A stretch of 64,000 nucleotides of DNA, taken from contig JAJDEW010000088.1 in the NCBI GenBank assembly GCA_029259595.1, positions 17,602-81,601 of the forward strand. Reading direction: 5' to 3'. The position numbers were made by a program, and so were the translations under genes. The notes under the pieces are model-generated. The model was not told where the DNA came from and ran no database searches. It saw nothing but the letters and a program-made list of their open reading frames with translations. Of this stretch, positions 1 through 8,275 are shown in pieces (the first letter of the stretch is position 1; every line of letters begins with the position of its first letter). Source of the stretch: Planctomycetota bacterium (GTDB taxonomy: Bacteria > Planctomycetota > UBA1135 > GCA-002686595).

Positions 1-1507
1 CTTCGTGCCAGGCGCCGTCTCGATCGAAGCCGAACAGGTGCGTGCGCTCGCGCGAGGGCAGGAAGTACAGGACGCCGTGCTTCGCCTGCAACCAGGACGC
101 GCGCAGTTCGGCGAGCGTGGGAGCCGCGAGCCCGGCGCGTCGCGCGAGCGTCCCCATCGCCTGGGCCTGGGCGACATAGCCCAAGGCGGTCTCGGCCCCG
201 GCACGCCCGGGCTCGGCCGCGAGTGCGAGGCGGGTGAGCGTCCCGAGGATCTCCCGGCGCTCGGCGTGGTGCAGAAAGCCCGTGCCACCGGGCCAGAGCG
301 GAGTGCGCGACCACTCCTCGAGAAAGCTCGGCCAGAGACGCACGAGTCGTTCGTACGCCGCGCGGAACACTGCCCCCTCGAGCCCTTGGTCCAACACCCA
401 ACGCGCCTCGAGCGTGGCGACGAAGATCGCTTCGGCGCCGTCGCTGTCGGAACGCGTCCCGAGCTCGACGGCGAGCCGGTCCAGGTGCCCGCGCGCGCGC
501 TCGAAGTCCCCGCGCCGCAACGCGAGATCGACCAGCGCCCGCTCGACCACGAAGCGCTCGGACCCGGGCAACCAGGCGTCGCCCGCGACGTGCTGCAGCG
601 TTCCGCGCGCGCGCCGCACGCGCTCGGGATCCCCGCGCTCGAGCTCGGACTGCGCCAGTCCCAGGAAGAGTCCGAACTGCGCGACGCGTTCCGGCGGCAG
701 CGTGCGGAACACGGGCTCCTCGCCCAGCTTCATCAGGGAGGACTCGACGTAGTCGTAGTCCTCCGTCATCAGCGCCAGATCGCAGCGGTTCAGGCGGTGA
801 GCGACCTGCACGACGAGATCGCCCGAGCGCTCCGCGAAGTCACCTTCGGCGCGATGCTCGCGCAAGGCCATGTCCAGGCGACCGAGTCCCTGTTCGATCA
901 AGCCACGGCTGCCGTGCACGCGCGCCTTCCAGGCCAACAGCTCGAGCTCCGGCTCGCTGGCGGCCAGCTCCCGCTCGGACACGCGCGCGTCGAGCTCCTC
1001 CAGGGCGAGCAGGGCATCCTCCCAGCGCGTCTCCCGCCGCAGGACCTCGACCAGGAGGTGACTGGCGGCGAGCTCGTAGGCGGAGCCGAGCGTCGGTCCG
1101 GCCAGCGCTTCTTCGAGCCGTCCGGCGGCTTCCTCCAGGTCACCGAGGGAAACGAGCTCGACGGCCAGGGCGTAATCGACCCACGCGACGTACTCGTTCG
1201 GGATCGACGTGTCGACGATGCGCCGGGCTTCTCGCAACAGCTCGAGCCGTTCGGGTCGCGGCGCGTCGAGCGCGTCGACGTGATCCGCCAAGGTCACGCC
1301 TGCGATCACGGCCGCCAACCGGACGTCGGACGCGGCGGAGGCCTCGAGCTCCTCGGTCCACGCTTCGAGGCGCCACAGGAGCTCGCGCGCGGCTTCGACG
1401 CGATCGTCTCCGCGCAGGTCCCGGACGAGCGTCAGCGCCTCGTCGGTCGGGCTCGACGCGACCTGCCCGAACGCGATCGAAGCGGTCAGGGCGAGCGCAC
1501 TACCCAC
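1..1507 (-). CDS. TPR-type protein running into a CHAT domain (partial, cut by window edge)
   Basis: The reading frame is open from a GTG at 1507 to the left edge, about 502 codons, and continues outside. After a hydrophobic, signal-like start (residues 2-16) the protein is almost all Leu/Ala/Glu-rich amphipathic helices in roughly 35-40-residue periods, as in tetratricopeptide arrays. The last visible part resembles the opening strands of a CHAT domain (caspase/separase-like fold), with a run of the type GVLYFLPSRERTHLFGFDRDG. The CHAT catalytic His and Cys would lie beyond the edge, so activity cannot be judged. The gene overlaps the anti-sigma gene upstream by 22 bases and follows an ECF sigma gene, so it is the third gene of one transcript and may be the effector of that signalling unit. 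The start is uncertain: an in-frame ATG at 1603 would add 32 residues inside the anti-sigma gene and give a more basic signal n-region. Family call by pattern only. Confidence 0.7.
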   Translation of the reverse strand, partial: MGSALALTASIAFGQVASSPTDEALTLVRDLRGDDRVEAARELLWRLEAWTEELEASAASDVRLAAVIAGVTLADHVDALDAPRPERLELLREARRIVDTSIPNEYVAWVDYALAVELVSLGDLEEAAGRLEEALAGPTLGSAYELAASHLLVEVLRRETRWEDALLALEELDARVSERELAASEPELELLAWKARVHGSRGLIEQGLGRLDMALREHRAEGDFAERSGDLVVQVAHRLNRCDLALMTEDYDYVESSLMKLGEEPVFRTLPPERVAQFGLFLGLAQSELERGDPERVRRARGTLQHVAGDAWLPGSERFVVERALVDLALRRGDFERARGHLDRLAVELGTRSDSDGAEAIFVATLEARWVLDQGLEGAVFRAAYERLVRLWPSFLEEWSRTPLWPGGTGFLHHAERREILGTLTRLALAAEPGRAGAETALGYVAQAQAMGTLARRAGLAAPTLAELRASWLQAKHGVLYFLPSRERTHLFGFDRDGAWHE

Positions 1508-2181
1508 GCATCGGCCGATTCGACCAAGCGCCCCGAGCCGTTGAAGGCCAGGACCTCCCAGCGGATGCGCGCCGGCCAGTCCGCTCGTTCGTGAGGTTCC
1601 CATCGACATGCGTTCGTCTCGACGCGTCGCGTCGCCAAGCGTCGTCCGGCGGCATCGTACACGTTCACGATGAACCAGCCGTCGCCGGCGAGATCCCAAC
1701 GGAAGGTCGCCGCGAAGGAGCGGACCTCCCCGGCAGGCTCGAGCAACCCCGTCGCGGCCCCCAGCAGGAAGGGGCCGTCGTCGACCGCGACCGGCGCGGC
1801 GCCGGTGCGAAAGAGCCCGACGACGAAGAGCACGGCGGCGGCCGCGCCGAGGAGCGCCAGAGGCCACCGCTGACCCGGTTCCTGGCGCAGAGCTCGGCCG
1901 ACGGGCGCCGCGCCTGGGACGCCTGTGACGCGCGCGACGAGCTCGTCGATGCGCGCGTCACCCGCGGGGTCCTGCAGGGCCGCGGCGCGGTCCAAGGTCG
2001 TCCGCTCTTCGTCACCGGCGGCGGAGAGCTCCGCCACCAAGCCCTCCAGCTCGGCGAGCTCCTCGCGACACTGCGAGCAAGCTTCGAGCGAGCGCCTCCG
2101 GTCGGAGGTGCGCTCCGACGGCGCTCCCGCCAGGAACGCCTCGAGCCTCGCTTCGTGTTCAGGTCCGTGCGGGTTGCTCAA
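1486..2181 (-). CDS. Membrane anti-sigma factor, partner of the adjacent ECF sigma factor
   Basis: A 231-residue protein with a TTG start chosen because an AGGAGG sequence lies eight bases upstream. The N-terminal cytoplasmic part carries a CxxC pair (Cys35, Cys38) as in zinc-type anti-sigma domains, but the usual His four residues before the first Cys is replaced by Ser31, so zinc binding may be incomplete. One membrane segment runs from about 106 to 124. The remaining C-terminal hundred residues would be extracytoplasmic; they look like a small beta-sandwich and match no family I recognise. The gene overlaps the ECF sigma gene by 23 bases and the CHAT gene by 22, so the three are translationally coupled. 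In such pairs the anti-sigma factor holds the sigma factor at the membrane until a signal arrives. The function is inferred from position, topology and the CxxC. Confidence 0.75.
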   Translation of the reverse strand: MSNPHGPEHEARLEAFLAGAPSERTSDRRRSLEACSQCREELAELEGLVAELSAAGDEERTTLDRAAALQDPAGDARIDELVARVTGVPGAAPVGRALRQEPGQRWPLALLGAAAAVLFVVGLFRTGAAPVAVDDGPFLLGAATGLLEPAGEVRSFAATFRWDLAGDGWFIVNVYDAAGRRLATRRVETNACRWEPHERADWPARIRWEVLAFNGSGRLVESADAWVVRSP

Positions 2182-2731
2182 CGAACGCGCCTCCTTCGTG
2201 GTGGCGGAGGAACTCCTTCAACTTCGTGAGCCCCCGGTAGTAGCGTGTCTTGGCCGTTCCGACCGGAATGTCGAGCCGCGCGCCGACCTCCTGAAACGTC
2301 CGCCCTTCGAAGTGATGCAGCCGAATGATGGCGGCCTCTTCACGCTCGAGGCATTCGAGTCCCAGGTGCAGACCCTCGAAGCGGCCGATGCGCGCCGCCA
2401 TGGGCCCGGGCTCGACCTCGACCGCTTCGCGCGCGACCTCGTCGAGCACCCGTTGCCGCCGGCGTCGTTTGCGAAGGCAGTTCATCATCTCGAGAAAGCA
2501 AATCCGATAGACCCAACTTTCGAAGCTCGTCGCGGGCGTGTATTCGGACAGCTTGCGCCAGAGAATCAGGAAGACGTCCTGAGTCAGGTCGGCGAGGTCT
2601 TCGGCGTTCAGCTGGCCTCCGAGACGCGAGTTCTGCACGGCCAGAATCCTCGGGACACTTCTCGAGCGCAGGCTCCAGTCCTTCGGACCGCAAGCTCGAT
2701 TCGCTTCGAAACCCTGCCCGCTTCCTCTCAC
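2159..2731 (-). CDS. ECF-type RNA polymerase sigma factor
   Basis: This 190-residue protein has the two-domain layout of ECF sigma factors. Region 2 is at about residues 25-90, with the core-binding DLADLTQDVFLILW stretch near 46-58 and the promoter-melting helix around 70-85. Region 4 is at about 125-175, with a helix-turn-helix containing FQEVGARLDIPVGTAKTR. It would direct RNA polymerase to its own set of promoters when released by the membrane anti-sigma factor encoded next. The GTG start at 2731 leaves region 2 slightly short at its N-terminus, so a start a little further upstream, towards the acyltransferase gene, is possible. Only 54 bases separate it from the end of that gene, so read-through from the polyene operon upstream cannot be excluded. 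Confidence 0.88.
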   Translation of the reverse strand: MRGSGQGFEANRACGPKDWSLRSRSVPRILAVQNSRLGGQLNAEDLADLTQDVFLILWRKLSEYTPATSFESWVYRICFLEMMNCLRKRRRRQRVLDEVAREAVEVEPGPMAARIGRFEGLHLGLECLEREEAAIIRLHHFEGRTFQEVGARLDIPVGTAKTRYYRGLTKLKEFLRHHEGGAFVEQPART

Positions 2732-2785
2732 GTCTGTCCTATCACGTCGTGCCGACCCGAGCGCGGCTCGAAAACCCGCCGAAAA

Positions 2786-3493
2786 TCATGCTGGCGGCCC
2801 GTACGACTCCGGTTCCTCGCCCGCGAGCGGCGCCAGCGCCTGGATCCGTTCGCGGACGGCGGCGCAGAAGGCGCCGGCCTCGAGCCCCGCCCAGTCGTCC
2901 GGTTGCCACGGTTCACCGAAGTGCACGCGGATGCGCCGCAGACCGCGCAGGACGTGGAAGGGGCCGGTCTTCGTGGAGACGTCCTGCATGTTCTCGATGA
3001 AGACCGGCACGATCGGCGCGGCCGCGGCCTTGGCGACGACGTGGACGCCCGGCTGGCAGGTCTGGACGGTGCGCCCATCGCCGCGCGTGCCCTCGGGAAA
3101 AACCAGGAGGTGAAAATCCTCGATCGAGCGCCCGAACTCGCTCAAGCGCGCGACGATGTCGCGCGACATGCGCGAGCGGTCGATCAGGACGCCGACGCGT
3201 GCCGAGAGGATGCGGCGGAGCCTGCTCTTCGTCCACACGGCCCGATCCCCGATGACCAGAACAGGGAGGCGGCGCGCCGCCCACAGAACACCGCCCAAAA
3301 GCATCGTGTCGAGCAGGCTCGTGTGGTTGCAGACGAGCAGGAAACGACGCCGTGGTAGACGCTCGAGTCCCTCGACGCTGCGCATGTAGGGCAGGCAAAG
3401 GAAGATGCGGCACAGCACGCCCAACAGCTTCTGCGTTGCCAGCGTCGCTGCGTCGATCCGCTTGCCCTCGACCTGGTCCAAGGTAACCGTCAC
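2786..3493 (-). CDS. PlsC-like 1-acylglycerol-3-phosphate acyltransferase family protein
   Basis: A 235-residue acyltransferase with the two signature blocks of the PlsC family: NHTSLLD (His57 to Asp62, the HxxxxD catalytic pair) and FPEGTR (132-137, phosphate binding). A hydrophobic N-terminal stretch around 24-36 would tether it to the inner membrane. Enzymes of this family move an acyl chain from acyl-ACP or acyl-CoA to a hydroxyl on a lipid. It is the last gene of the nine-gene polyene block and overlaps the FAD oxidoreductase by a GTGA tetranucleotide. Aryl polyene and flexirubin clusters usually encode one or two such acyltransferases, thought to attach the polyene to a lipid; that role is inferred here. 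A housekeeping role in phospholipid synthesis is the alternative. Confidence 0.85.
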   Translation of the reverse strand: MTVTLDQVEGKRIDAATLATQKLLGVLCRIFLCLPYMRSVEGLERLPRRRFLLVCNHTSLLDTMLLGGVLWAARRLPVLVIGDRAVWTKSRLRRILSARVGVLIDRSRMSRDIVARLSEFGRSIEDFHLLVFPEGTRGDGRTVQTCQPGVHVVAKAAAAPIVPVFIENMQDVSTKTGPFHVLRGLRRIRVHFGEPWQPDDWAGLEAGAFCAAVRERIQALAPLAGEEPESYGPPA

Positions 3494-4971
3494 GTCGCGA
3501 CCGACGCGAAGAGCGCCCCTCCGTCATCGCGCACGAGGTCGCAGGTGTGGAAGGCGTTGATGAACACGCCGCAGATCCCGGGCATGTTGATCGAATGCCC
3601 CGTGAAGACGAGGTTCTTGAGCCGCAGCCGCGAGGTCGGACGGTCGCGCCCCTGCTGCGTCACGTCGTGGCTGATCCCGAAGACGGCTCCGTGGTCGTTG
3701 CGCGTGTACCAGGCGTCGCTGAGCGGCGTGGCGGCGTAGACGTCCGTGACTCGTCCGGACAGCTCGGGGGCGAGCTTCGTGAGCATGCCGACGACGCGCT
3801 CGGCCAGGGCGCCCTTCAGGGCTTCGTAATCGGCGCCACGCTTCAGGACGGGCAGCTCGCTCCACGGCGCGAACAGCTCGTCCGACATGTACGTCATCGC
3901 CTCGAGCCGCGCGCCGCCACGCTCGTCCCCGCGTTCGACGGCGCACGGATTCGTGACCAGAATCGGCCCGAGCGGAGGCGTCCGCGCCTCCTCCTCGGCG
4001 TCACGGAACAGGACACACGTCGCGCCGATCGACGTCACCGGCTCGGTCAGACGCAGGAAAACTTGCAGCGCCCCACGCGAGTCCTTCATCCCCAGCACGT
4101 GCTCGCGGAAGAGGTCGCTGACGGCGCCCTGCTCGAGCGCGCGCACGACGACCTTGGGGTGACACGCCGCGACGAAGAGCTCGGCTTCGTAGCGCTCGCC
4201 CTGGCTCGTCTCGACCGCCACCACGTGCGGCTTGCGGCACACGAGCTTCGTGACGGCCTCCTTGAAGCGGTACTCGACGCCCAGCTCGTGCCCGCGCGCG
4301 ACGAGCGCTTCGACCAGGGCGCCGCCACCGCCTTCGATGCGGCAGGTCACGTCGAAGTTCGAGCGAAAGGCCAAGACGTGTTTCACCCACGGAATCTCGT
4401 CCGCCCACAGTCCGAGGTTGAAGGACTGGAAGGACAGGACCTCGCGCAGCCAGGGGTCCTCGATCACGCCGTCCAGATAGCTCGCGAACGACTGCTGCGA
4501 GAAGGGCATGTCGTCGGGGTGCGCGTAGTCGACGCCGCGCTTCAGCGCATACCACTTGTAGGCCGCCGCGACCTCTTCCACGTCGCGGACGAAGCGTTCG
4601 AGGCCCTCGCGCTCGTGCGGCCAGGTCGCAAGGGCGGTTTCGACGAAGCGCTCGAAGGTCGCGGGATACGCGAACGAGCGCTCGCCGCTGCGCACCTCGA
4701 TCGCCGCCTCGGCGGGAAACGGAAGCAGTCGTAAGCGATCGCGGATGCGCAGATGCTCGAAGAACTGCCCCAGCGGACGCCCCGGAGCGGTGGAACCCGT
4801 GTAGTGGAAGCCGACGTCGAAGACCGTCCGCTTGCGCGCGAACTGCTGCAGGTAGCCGCCCGGAATCGTGTGCTGCTCGAGCACCAGCACGCGTCGACCG
4901 CTCTCCGCCAGGAGGATCGCGTCGACCAACCCGGAGAGGCCGGCGCCGATGAGGATCGTGTCCTGACTCAC
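3490..4971 (-). CDS. FAD-dependent oxidoreductase of the phytoene desaturase/carotenoid isomerase type
   Basis: A 493-residue flavoprotein with GTG start. The N-terminus holds a Rossmann dinucleotide fold (ILIGAGLSGL, residues 6-15, ending in the acidic VLEQH) followed by a GGYLQ segment and FDVGFHYTG, as in CrtI/CrtISO and retinol saturase-like proteins. The C-terminus ends in a second FAD-contact region (FTGHSINMPGICG). Members of this family desaturate, isomerise or saturate conjugated polyenes. Relatives occur in aryl polyene and flexirubin clusters, so acting on a polyene chain fits its position between a ketosynthase (19 bases upstream) and an acyltransferase (4-base overlap downstream). 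The exact reaction cannot be read from the sequence. Carotenoid metabolism is the alternative, but no carotenoid genes are nearby. Confidence 0.82.
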   Translation of the reverse strand: MSQDTILIGAGLSGLVDAILLAESGRRVLVLEQHTIPGGYLQQFARKRTVFDVGFHYTGSTAPGRPLGQFFEHLRIRDRLRLLPFPAEAAIEVRSGERSFAYPATFERFVETALATWPHEREGLERFVRDVEEVAAAYKWYALKRGVDYAHPDDMPFSQQSFASYLDGVIEDPWLREVLSFQSFNLGLWADEIPWVKHVLAFRSNFDVTCRIEGGGGALVEALVARGHELGVEYRFKEAVTKLVCRKPHVVAVETSQGERYEAELFVAACHPKVVVRALEQGAVSDLFREHVLGMKDSRGALQVFLRLTEPVTSIGATCVLFRDAEEEARTPPLGPILVTNPCAVERGDERGGARLEAMTYMSDELFAPWSELPVLKRGADYEALKGALAERVVGMLTKLAPELSGRVTDVYAATPLSDAWYTRNDHGAVFGISHDVTQQGRDRPTSRLRLKNLVFTGHSINMPGICGVFINAFHTCDLVRDDGGALFASVAT

Positions 4972-4990
4972 GTGCTCCGCCCTGGCCGGC

Positions 4991-6214
4991 CTACTGACGG
5001 AACCGACGCAGGATCAAGCATGCGTTCGTGCCGCCGAAACCGAACGAGTTCGAGAGCACGATGTCCGGCTCGCCACGCAGCGTCTCCCGCAGGACGTTGA
5101 TCTCGGGCGCGTCCTCTTCCTGGGCGCTGAAGTTCGCGTTCGCGGCCAGGAACCCGTCGCGCATCATCAGGGCCGAATACAGCACCTCGGACGCCCCCGC
5201 CATCCAACACTCGTGACCGGTGAGCCCCTTGGTCGAAGCCACGGGCGGCCCCTTCGAGCCGAAGACCTCGTGGATCGCGAGCGCCTCCGCCCGATCACCC
5301 AGCGGCGTCGACGTCGCGTGCGCATTGACGTAGTCGACGTCCCCGACCGTCAGGCCGGCGTTCTCGAGCGCCTGCCGCATGCAGCGCTGCGCACCGCGAC
5401 CCGACGGCAGCGTCAGATGGTCACCGTCCGAGCTGAAGGCATAGGAGACGACCTCGCCGAAGATGCGCGCGTCGCGCGCCTGCGCGCTCGCGAGGCTCTC
5501 CAGGATCAACATGGCGCCGCCCGCACCCGGCACGAGCCCGTCGCGCTCGGCATCGAACGGCCGCGACGCGCGCGCGGGATCGTCCTCGCGCAGGCTGAAA
5601 CTGTTCAGGGCGTCGAAGCTGATCATCGAGAGCCAGTGCGACTCCTGCGTCCCGCCGGCGAAGATCATCCGTTGGGACCCGGAGCGGATCACCTGGAAGG
5701 CCAACCCGAGGGCGTGCGCCCCGCTGCTGCAGGCCGCGCTCAAGGTCAGATTGATGCCCTGCGCCCCGAGGTAGGGTCCGAGGTTCATCGAGGCCGTCGA
5801 GTTCATGACCTTGATGACCATCTGCGCACCGAGGAAGTGCGACTGACCGTACTCCGCCAGCGTGTCCATCAGCTCGGGCAGGGCGGAGCACGACGAGTCG
5901 TTGCCGACGATCACGCCCACGTCCTCCTTCGCGACGTCCTCGCGCACGAGCCCGGCCGAATCCAGCGCCCGCGTCGTCGCCAGCGCCGCATACAGCGCCG
6001 CTTCCGGCATGAACTTGCGCGCGCGCCGATCCAGCTCGCGCTTGAGGTCCACCTCGGGCAAGCGCGTCATCAGGCCCGACCGAAAGCCCTTCTGCTTGCG
6101 CGCGGGCTCGACCACGACGCCCGACCGCGATTCCGCGAGCGACGCCGAGATCTCGTCCAGGGACTGCCCCAGACAGGAGATCGCTCCCATTCCCGTGATG
6201 ACGACGCGGTCCAT
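4991..6214 (-). CDS. Beta-ketoacyl-ACP synthase (FabF/KAS II type) of the polyene cluster
   Basis: A 407-residue condensing enzyme. The catalytic triad is complete: Cys162 in AACSSG, His299 in NAHATS and His334 in GLTGH; the C-terminus carries the usual SNSFGFGGTNA. It extends an acyl chain on an acyl carrier protein by decarboxylative condensation with malonyl-ACP. The ATG at 6214 is chosen because it starts directly at the conserved RVVITGMG; the frame stays open further upstream but that part is antisense to other genes. Five bases separate it from the dehydratase gene upstream, and the FAD oxidoreductase follows after 19 bases. The substitution of Ser for Gly in the NAHATST motif is unusual but also found in some secondary-metabolism ketosynthases. 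It is one of three complete ketosynthases in the window, which argues for a dedicated pathway and not general fatty acid synthesis. Confidence 0.9.
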   Translation of the reverse strand: MDRVVITGMGAISCLGQSLDEISASLAESRSGVVVEPARKQKGFRSGLMTRLPEVDLKRELDRRARKFMPEAALYAALATTRALDSAGLVREDVAKEDVGVIVGNDSSCSALPELMDTLAEYGQSHFLGAQMVIKVMNSTASMNLGPYLGAQGINLTLSAACSSGAHALGLAFQVIRSGSQRMIFAGGTQESHWLSMISFDALNSFSLREDDPARASRPFDAERDGLVPGAGGAMLILESLASAQARDARIFGEVVSYAFSSDGDHLTLPSGRGAQRCMRQALENAGLTVGDVDYVNAHATSTPLGDRAEALAIHEVFGSKGPPVASTKGLTGHECWMAGASEVLYSALMMRDGFLAANANFSAQEEDAPEINVLRETLRGEPDIVLSNSFGFGGTNACLILRRFRQ

Positions 6215-6219
6215 GCCGC

Positions 6220-6582
6220 TCACCCCCTCCTCATGCGAATCTTGATGCGCGCGACGGCGGTACCATCGCACACGAAGCCCGCTTCGCATAGGACCTGGCG
6301 GTCGTCGGACGTCGTGAGGGTGGCCGTGGCCTCGACCGTCACGCCGGGGTGGACCTCGCCGGTGAAGCGAGCGTTCGTGATCTCCTGGATCGAGAGCGTG
6401 CCGCGGACGGCTTCCTGGGCCAGGAGTCGGGCCGCCTCCACGAGGTAGATACCGGGGACGATCGGGAAGCCGGGGAAGTGGCCGTCGAAGATCGCCAGGT
6501 CCGGTGGAAAGGTCAGGCGGCCGACCACGCGCTCGGGCTCGACGCTCGCGAGCTCGAGGGCGGCGGCGACGTCGGCCTTCAC
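6220..6582 (-). CDS. Hot-dog fold 3-hydroxyacyl-ACP dehydratase (FabZ/ApeI-like)
   Basis: A 120-residue single hot-dog domain. The active-site stretch FDGHFPGFPIVPGI holds the catalytic His35, with Glu49 in the following helix, the arrangement of FabZ and FabA dehydratases. It would remove water from 3-hydroxyacyl-ACP to create a trans double bond, the step that makes a polyene when no enoyl reduction follows. The GTG at 6582 forms a GTGA overlap with the stop of the DUF3261 lipoprotein gene, which supports this start and makes the protein slightly shorter than FabZ. It lies five bases before the ketosynthase. A second, different dehydratase is encoded at 32267-32719; aryl polyene systems typically use two. 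Confidence 0.85.
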   Translation of the reverse strand: MKADVAAALELASVEPERVVGRLTFPPDLAIFDGHFPGFPIVPGIYLVEAARLLAQEAVRGTLSIQEITNARFTGEVHPGVTVEATATLTTSDDRQVLCEAGFVCDGTAVARIKIRMRRG

Positions 6583-7277
6583 CGCGGCACCTCCCGGTTC
6601 GTGCCAGGGGACGTACTCGGGGACGTGCAGCGCAAGACCTGGAGCGTGAGCCGGCGGCCGTCGGTCGAGCGCACGTCGATCCGGCCTGGATGGCGCGGAG
6701 CGCCGGGCGTCGCGGCGGTCCAATCCGCGAGCTCGATCGTCGCTTCGAGCCGACCGCGGCGACCACGTTCGGCGCGCCGGGGACTGCCGCTGGCGTCGAG
6801 CTCGAGCAGCACCTCGCGCGCGTCGCCCGCGCGCGCGGGCACCAGCCAAGCCGATCGCGCGGACGACGTCCGCACCGCGACGGCGCGCGACAGATCCGGA
6901 CCGAGGAAGGCCAGCGCGAGATCCCGCCCGACGTCCTCGAGCTCGCCTTCGGAGAGCGCACCCGCGCCGCTCTCGACGCGCGCACCGTCCGCGTCCACCT
7001 CGACGTGGAAGACCGTGCCGCCCAGGTCGGTGACGGCGACGGCGACGAGCTCCGCGGGCGGCTGCAAGCGCGCGAGGAGCGTGAAATCGATCTCCGTCCC
7101 TGCTCCGCTGAGGACCGCCCGCGCCTGGAGCTCGGCCGCGACGCCGCTCCACGGCGCGATCTCGACCGCCACGGGATCGGGCTGCGCGAGGACGACGTAG
7201 TCGGGGAAGCGCGGGCCGCGGCAGGAACCGAGGGCGAGAAGCGACGCCACGAAGGCCGGAAGCGCAGCAGACCGCAT
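6579..7277 (-). CDS. DUF3261-type lipoprotein of the polyene cluster
   Basis: A 232-residue predicted lipoprotein: the first 19 residues form a signal peptide ending in a lipobox (LGSC), so the mature protein would begin at the Cys and be lipid-anchored. The rest is beta-rich with a late TDGRRLTLQV segment. Small lipoproteins of the DUF3261 family recur beside MMPL exporters and LolA-like carriers in aryl polyene clusters. I assign it to that family from length, lipobox and context, not from a strong motif. Its likely place is the outer membrane, as receiver or anchor for the exported polyene lipid. Its stop overlaps the dehydratase start; 104 bases separate it from the LpxL-like gene upstream, the largest gap in this block. 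Confidence 0.65.
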   Translation of the reverse strand: MRSAALPAFVASLLALGSCRGPRFPDYVVLAQPDPVAVEIAPWSGVAAELQARAVLSGAGTEIDFTLLARLQPPAELVAVAVTDLGGTVFHVEVDADGARVESGAGALSEGELEDVGRDLALAFLGPDLSRAVAVRTSSARSAWLVPARAGDAREVLLELDASGSPRRAERGRRGRLEATIELADWTAATPGAPRHPGRIDVRSTDGRRLTLQVLRCTSPSTSPGTNREVPR

Positions 7278-7381
7278 CGGCGCAGTCTACGCTTCGCGGC
7301 GGGCGACATGGAGTCCCTGCGATCGGCGCGGCGGACACGAGCGGGGTCGCGAGGCGTGCGGAGGCAAACCTGGTTCCGTCT

Positions 7382-8275
7382 TCAACTCCAGAAGGCGTAG
7401 AAGTTGCCCCACTGGCGCGGATGCGCGCGCAGGAAGGCGTCCAGGCGGGCCGCGAAGGCGCTCGCGCAGCGCGTCAGCTCGGCCTCTCGTTCGGCGCGGC
7501 CTGCCTTCGCGGGCGGCTCGGTCGGGAAGGCGTGCAGGCCGTAGCTGCGCGCTCCTTCGCGTACGCAGAAGACGTGCAAGAGCGGAGCGCCCGACGCCGC
7601 GGACAACACCCACGGCGCGACCGGGAGCTCAGCCGGCGCCCCGAGCACGTCGACGGCGACGCTGCGTCCCTTGTTCACCCGATCGCCCATCATCCCGACG
7701 ACCTCACCGCGCCGCAGGGCGGCCAGGATCGCGGCGGCGGAGGCCGGCGAACCGTCCGTGAACAGCACCTGAAACGAACGCTCCTTCGACATCTCGTCGA
7801 GCGTGCGCCGCATCGCAGGCGAGACGCCGTCCGACATGACGAGCTGGATCGGCCTGCCCAGGCGCTGCAGGAGATGCCCCATGACCTCCCAGTTGCCGAG
7901 GTGCGCCGTGACCAGCACGACGCCGCGTCCGCCCGCGAGCGCCGCGGCGATCTCGTCCTCGCCCTGGAACGAAAAGCGATAGCGGTGGGCTTGACCGTTC
8001 AGGATCGCGACGCGATCGGCGAGGAGCGTCGCGAAGGTGAAGAAGTGCCCGCGCGCGAAGCGCCAACGCGCGAGCGCCGTGTCCCCGCACCCGAGGCGGC
8101 GCGCCAGGTCGAAGGACACACGTCGGCTCCGCGGCGCGGCCAGCAAGAACCAGAGGCTCGTCCAGAAGAGGAAGAAGGGCACGAGGAACAGCCCGCCCGC
8201 CCGGATGAGCCAGACGTAGAAGAGGTTCCCGAGGTGGCCGCCGCGCGAACGACCGGTCCAGCCGCGCGCCATCAC
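7382..8275 (-). CDS. LpxL/HtrB-like lysophospholipid acyltransferase
   Basis: A 297-residue inner-membrane acyltransferase. A strong hydrophobic segment (about 26-46) precedes the catalytic domain, which contains AHLGNWE with His125 and Glu130 as the HxxxxE pair typical of lipid A lauroyl/myristoyl transferases. These enzymes use acyl-ACP donors, which suits a pathway whose product grows on an acyl carrier protein. The start is GTG at 8275 (GTGA overlap with the LolA-like gene) or the ATG one codon later. Together with the PlsC-like enzyme at 2786-3493 it gives the cluster two acyltransferases of different families, as in aryl polyene and flexirubin loci. Which lipid receives which chain cannot be told from sequence. 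Confidence 0.85.
   Translation of the reverse strand: MMARGWTGRSRGGHLGNLFYVWLIRAGGLFLVPFFLFWTSLWFLLAAPRSRRVSFDLARRLGCGDTALARWRFARGHFFTFATLLADRVAILNGQAHRYRFSFQGEDEIAAALAGGRGVVLVTAHLGNWEVMGHLLQRLGRPIQLVMSDGVSPAMRRTLDEMSKERSFQVLFTDGSPASAAAILAALRRGEVVGMMGDRVNKGRSVAVDVLGAPAELPVAPWVLSAASGAPLLHVFCVREGARSYGLHAFPTEPPAKAGRAEREAELTRCASAFAARLDAFLRAHPRQWGNFYAFWS

Noticed and set aside
5..1594. 529-codon plus-strand frame at the left edge
   Set aside because: Antisense shadow of the TPR/CHAT gene, which continues the sigma/anti-sigma operon and has regular helical repeats.
6215..7309. Long N-terminal extension of the ketosynthase at 4991-6214
   Set aside because: The extension is Ser/Arg/Pro-rich and overlaps the dehydratase and lipoprotein genes in another frame; the conserved ketosynthase N-terminus starts exactly at ATG 6214.
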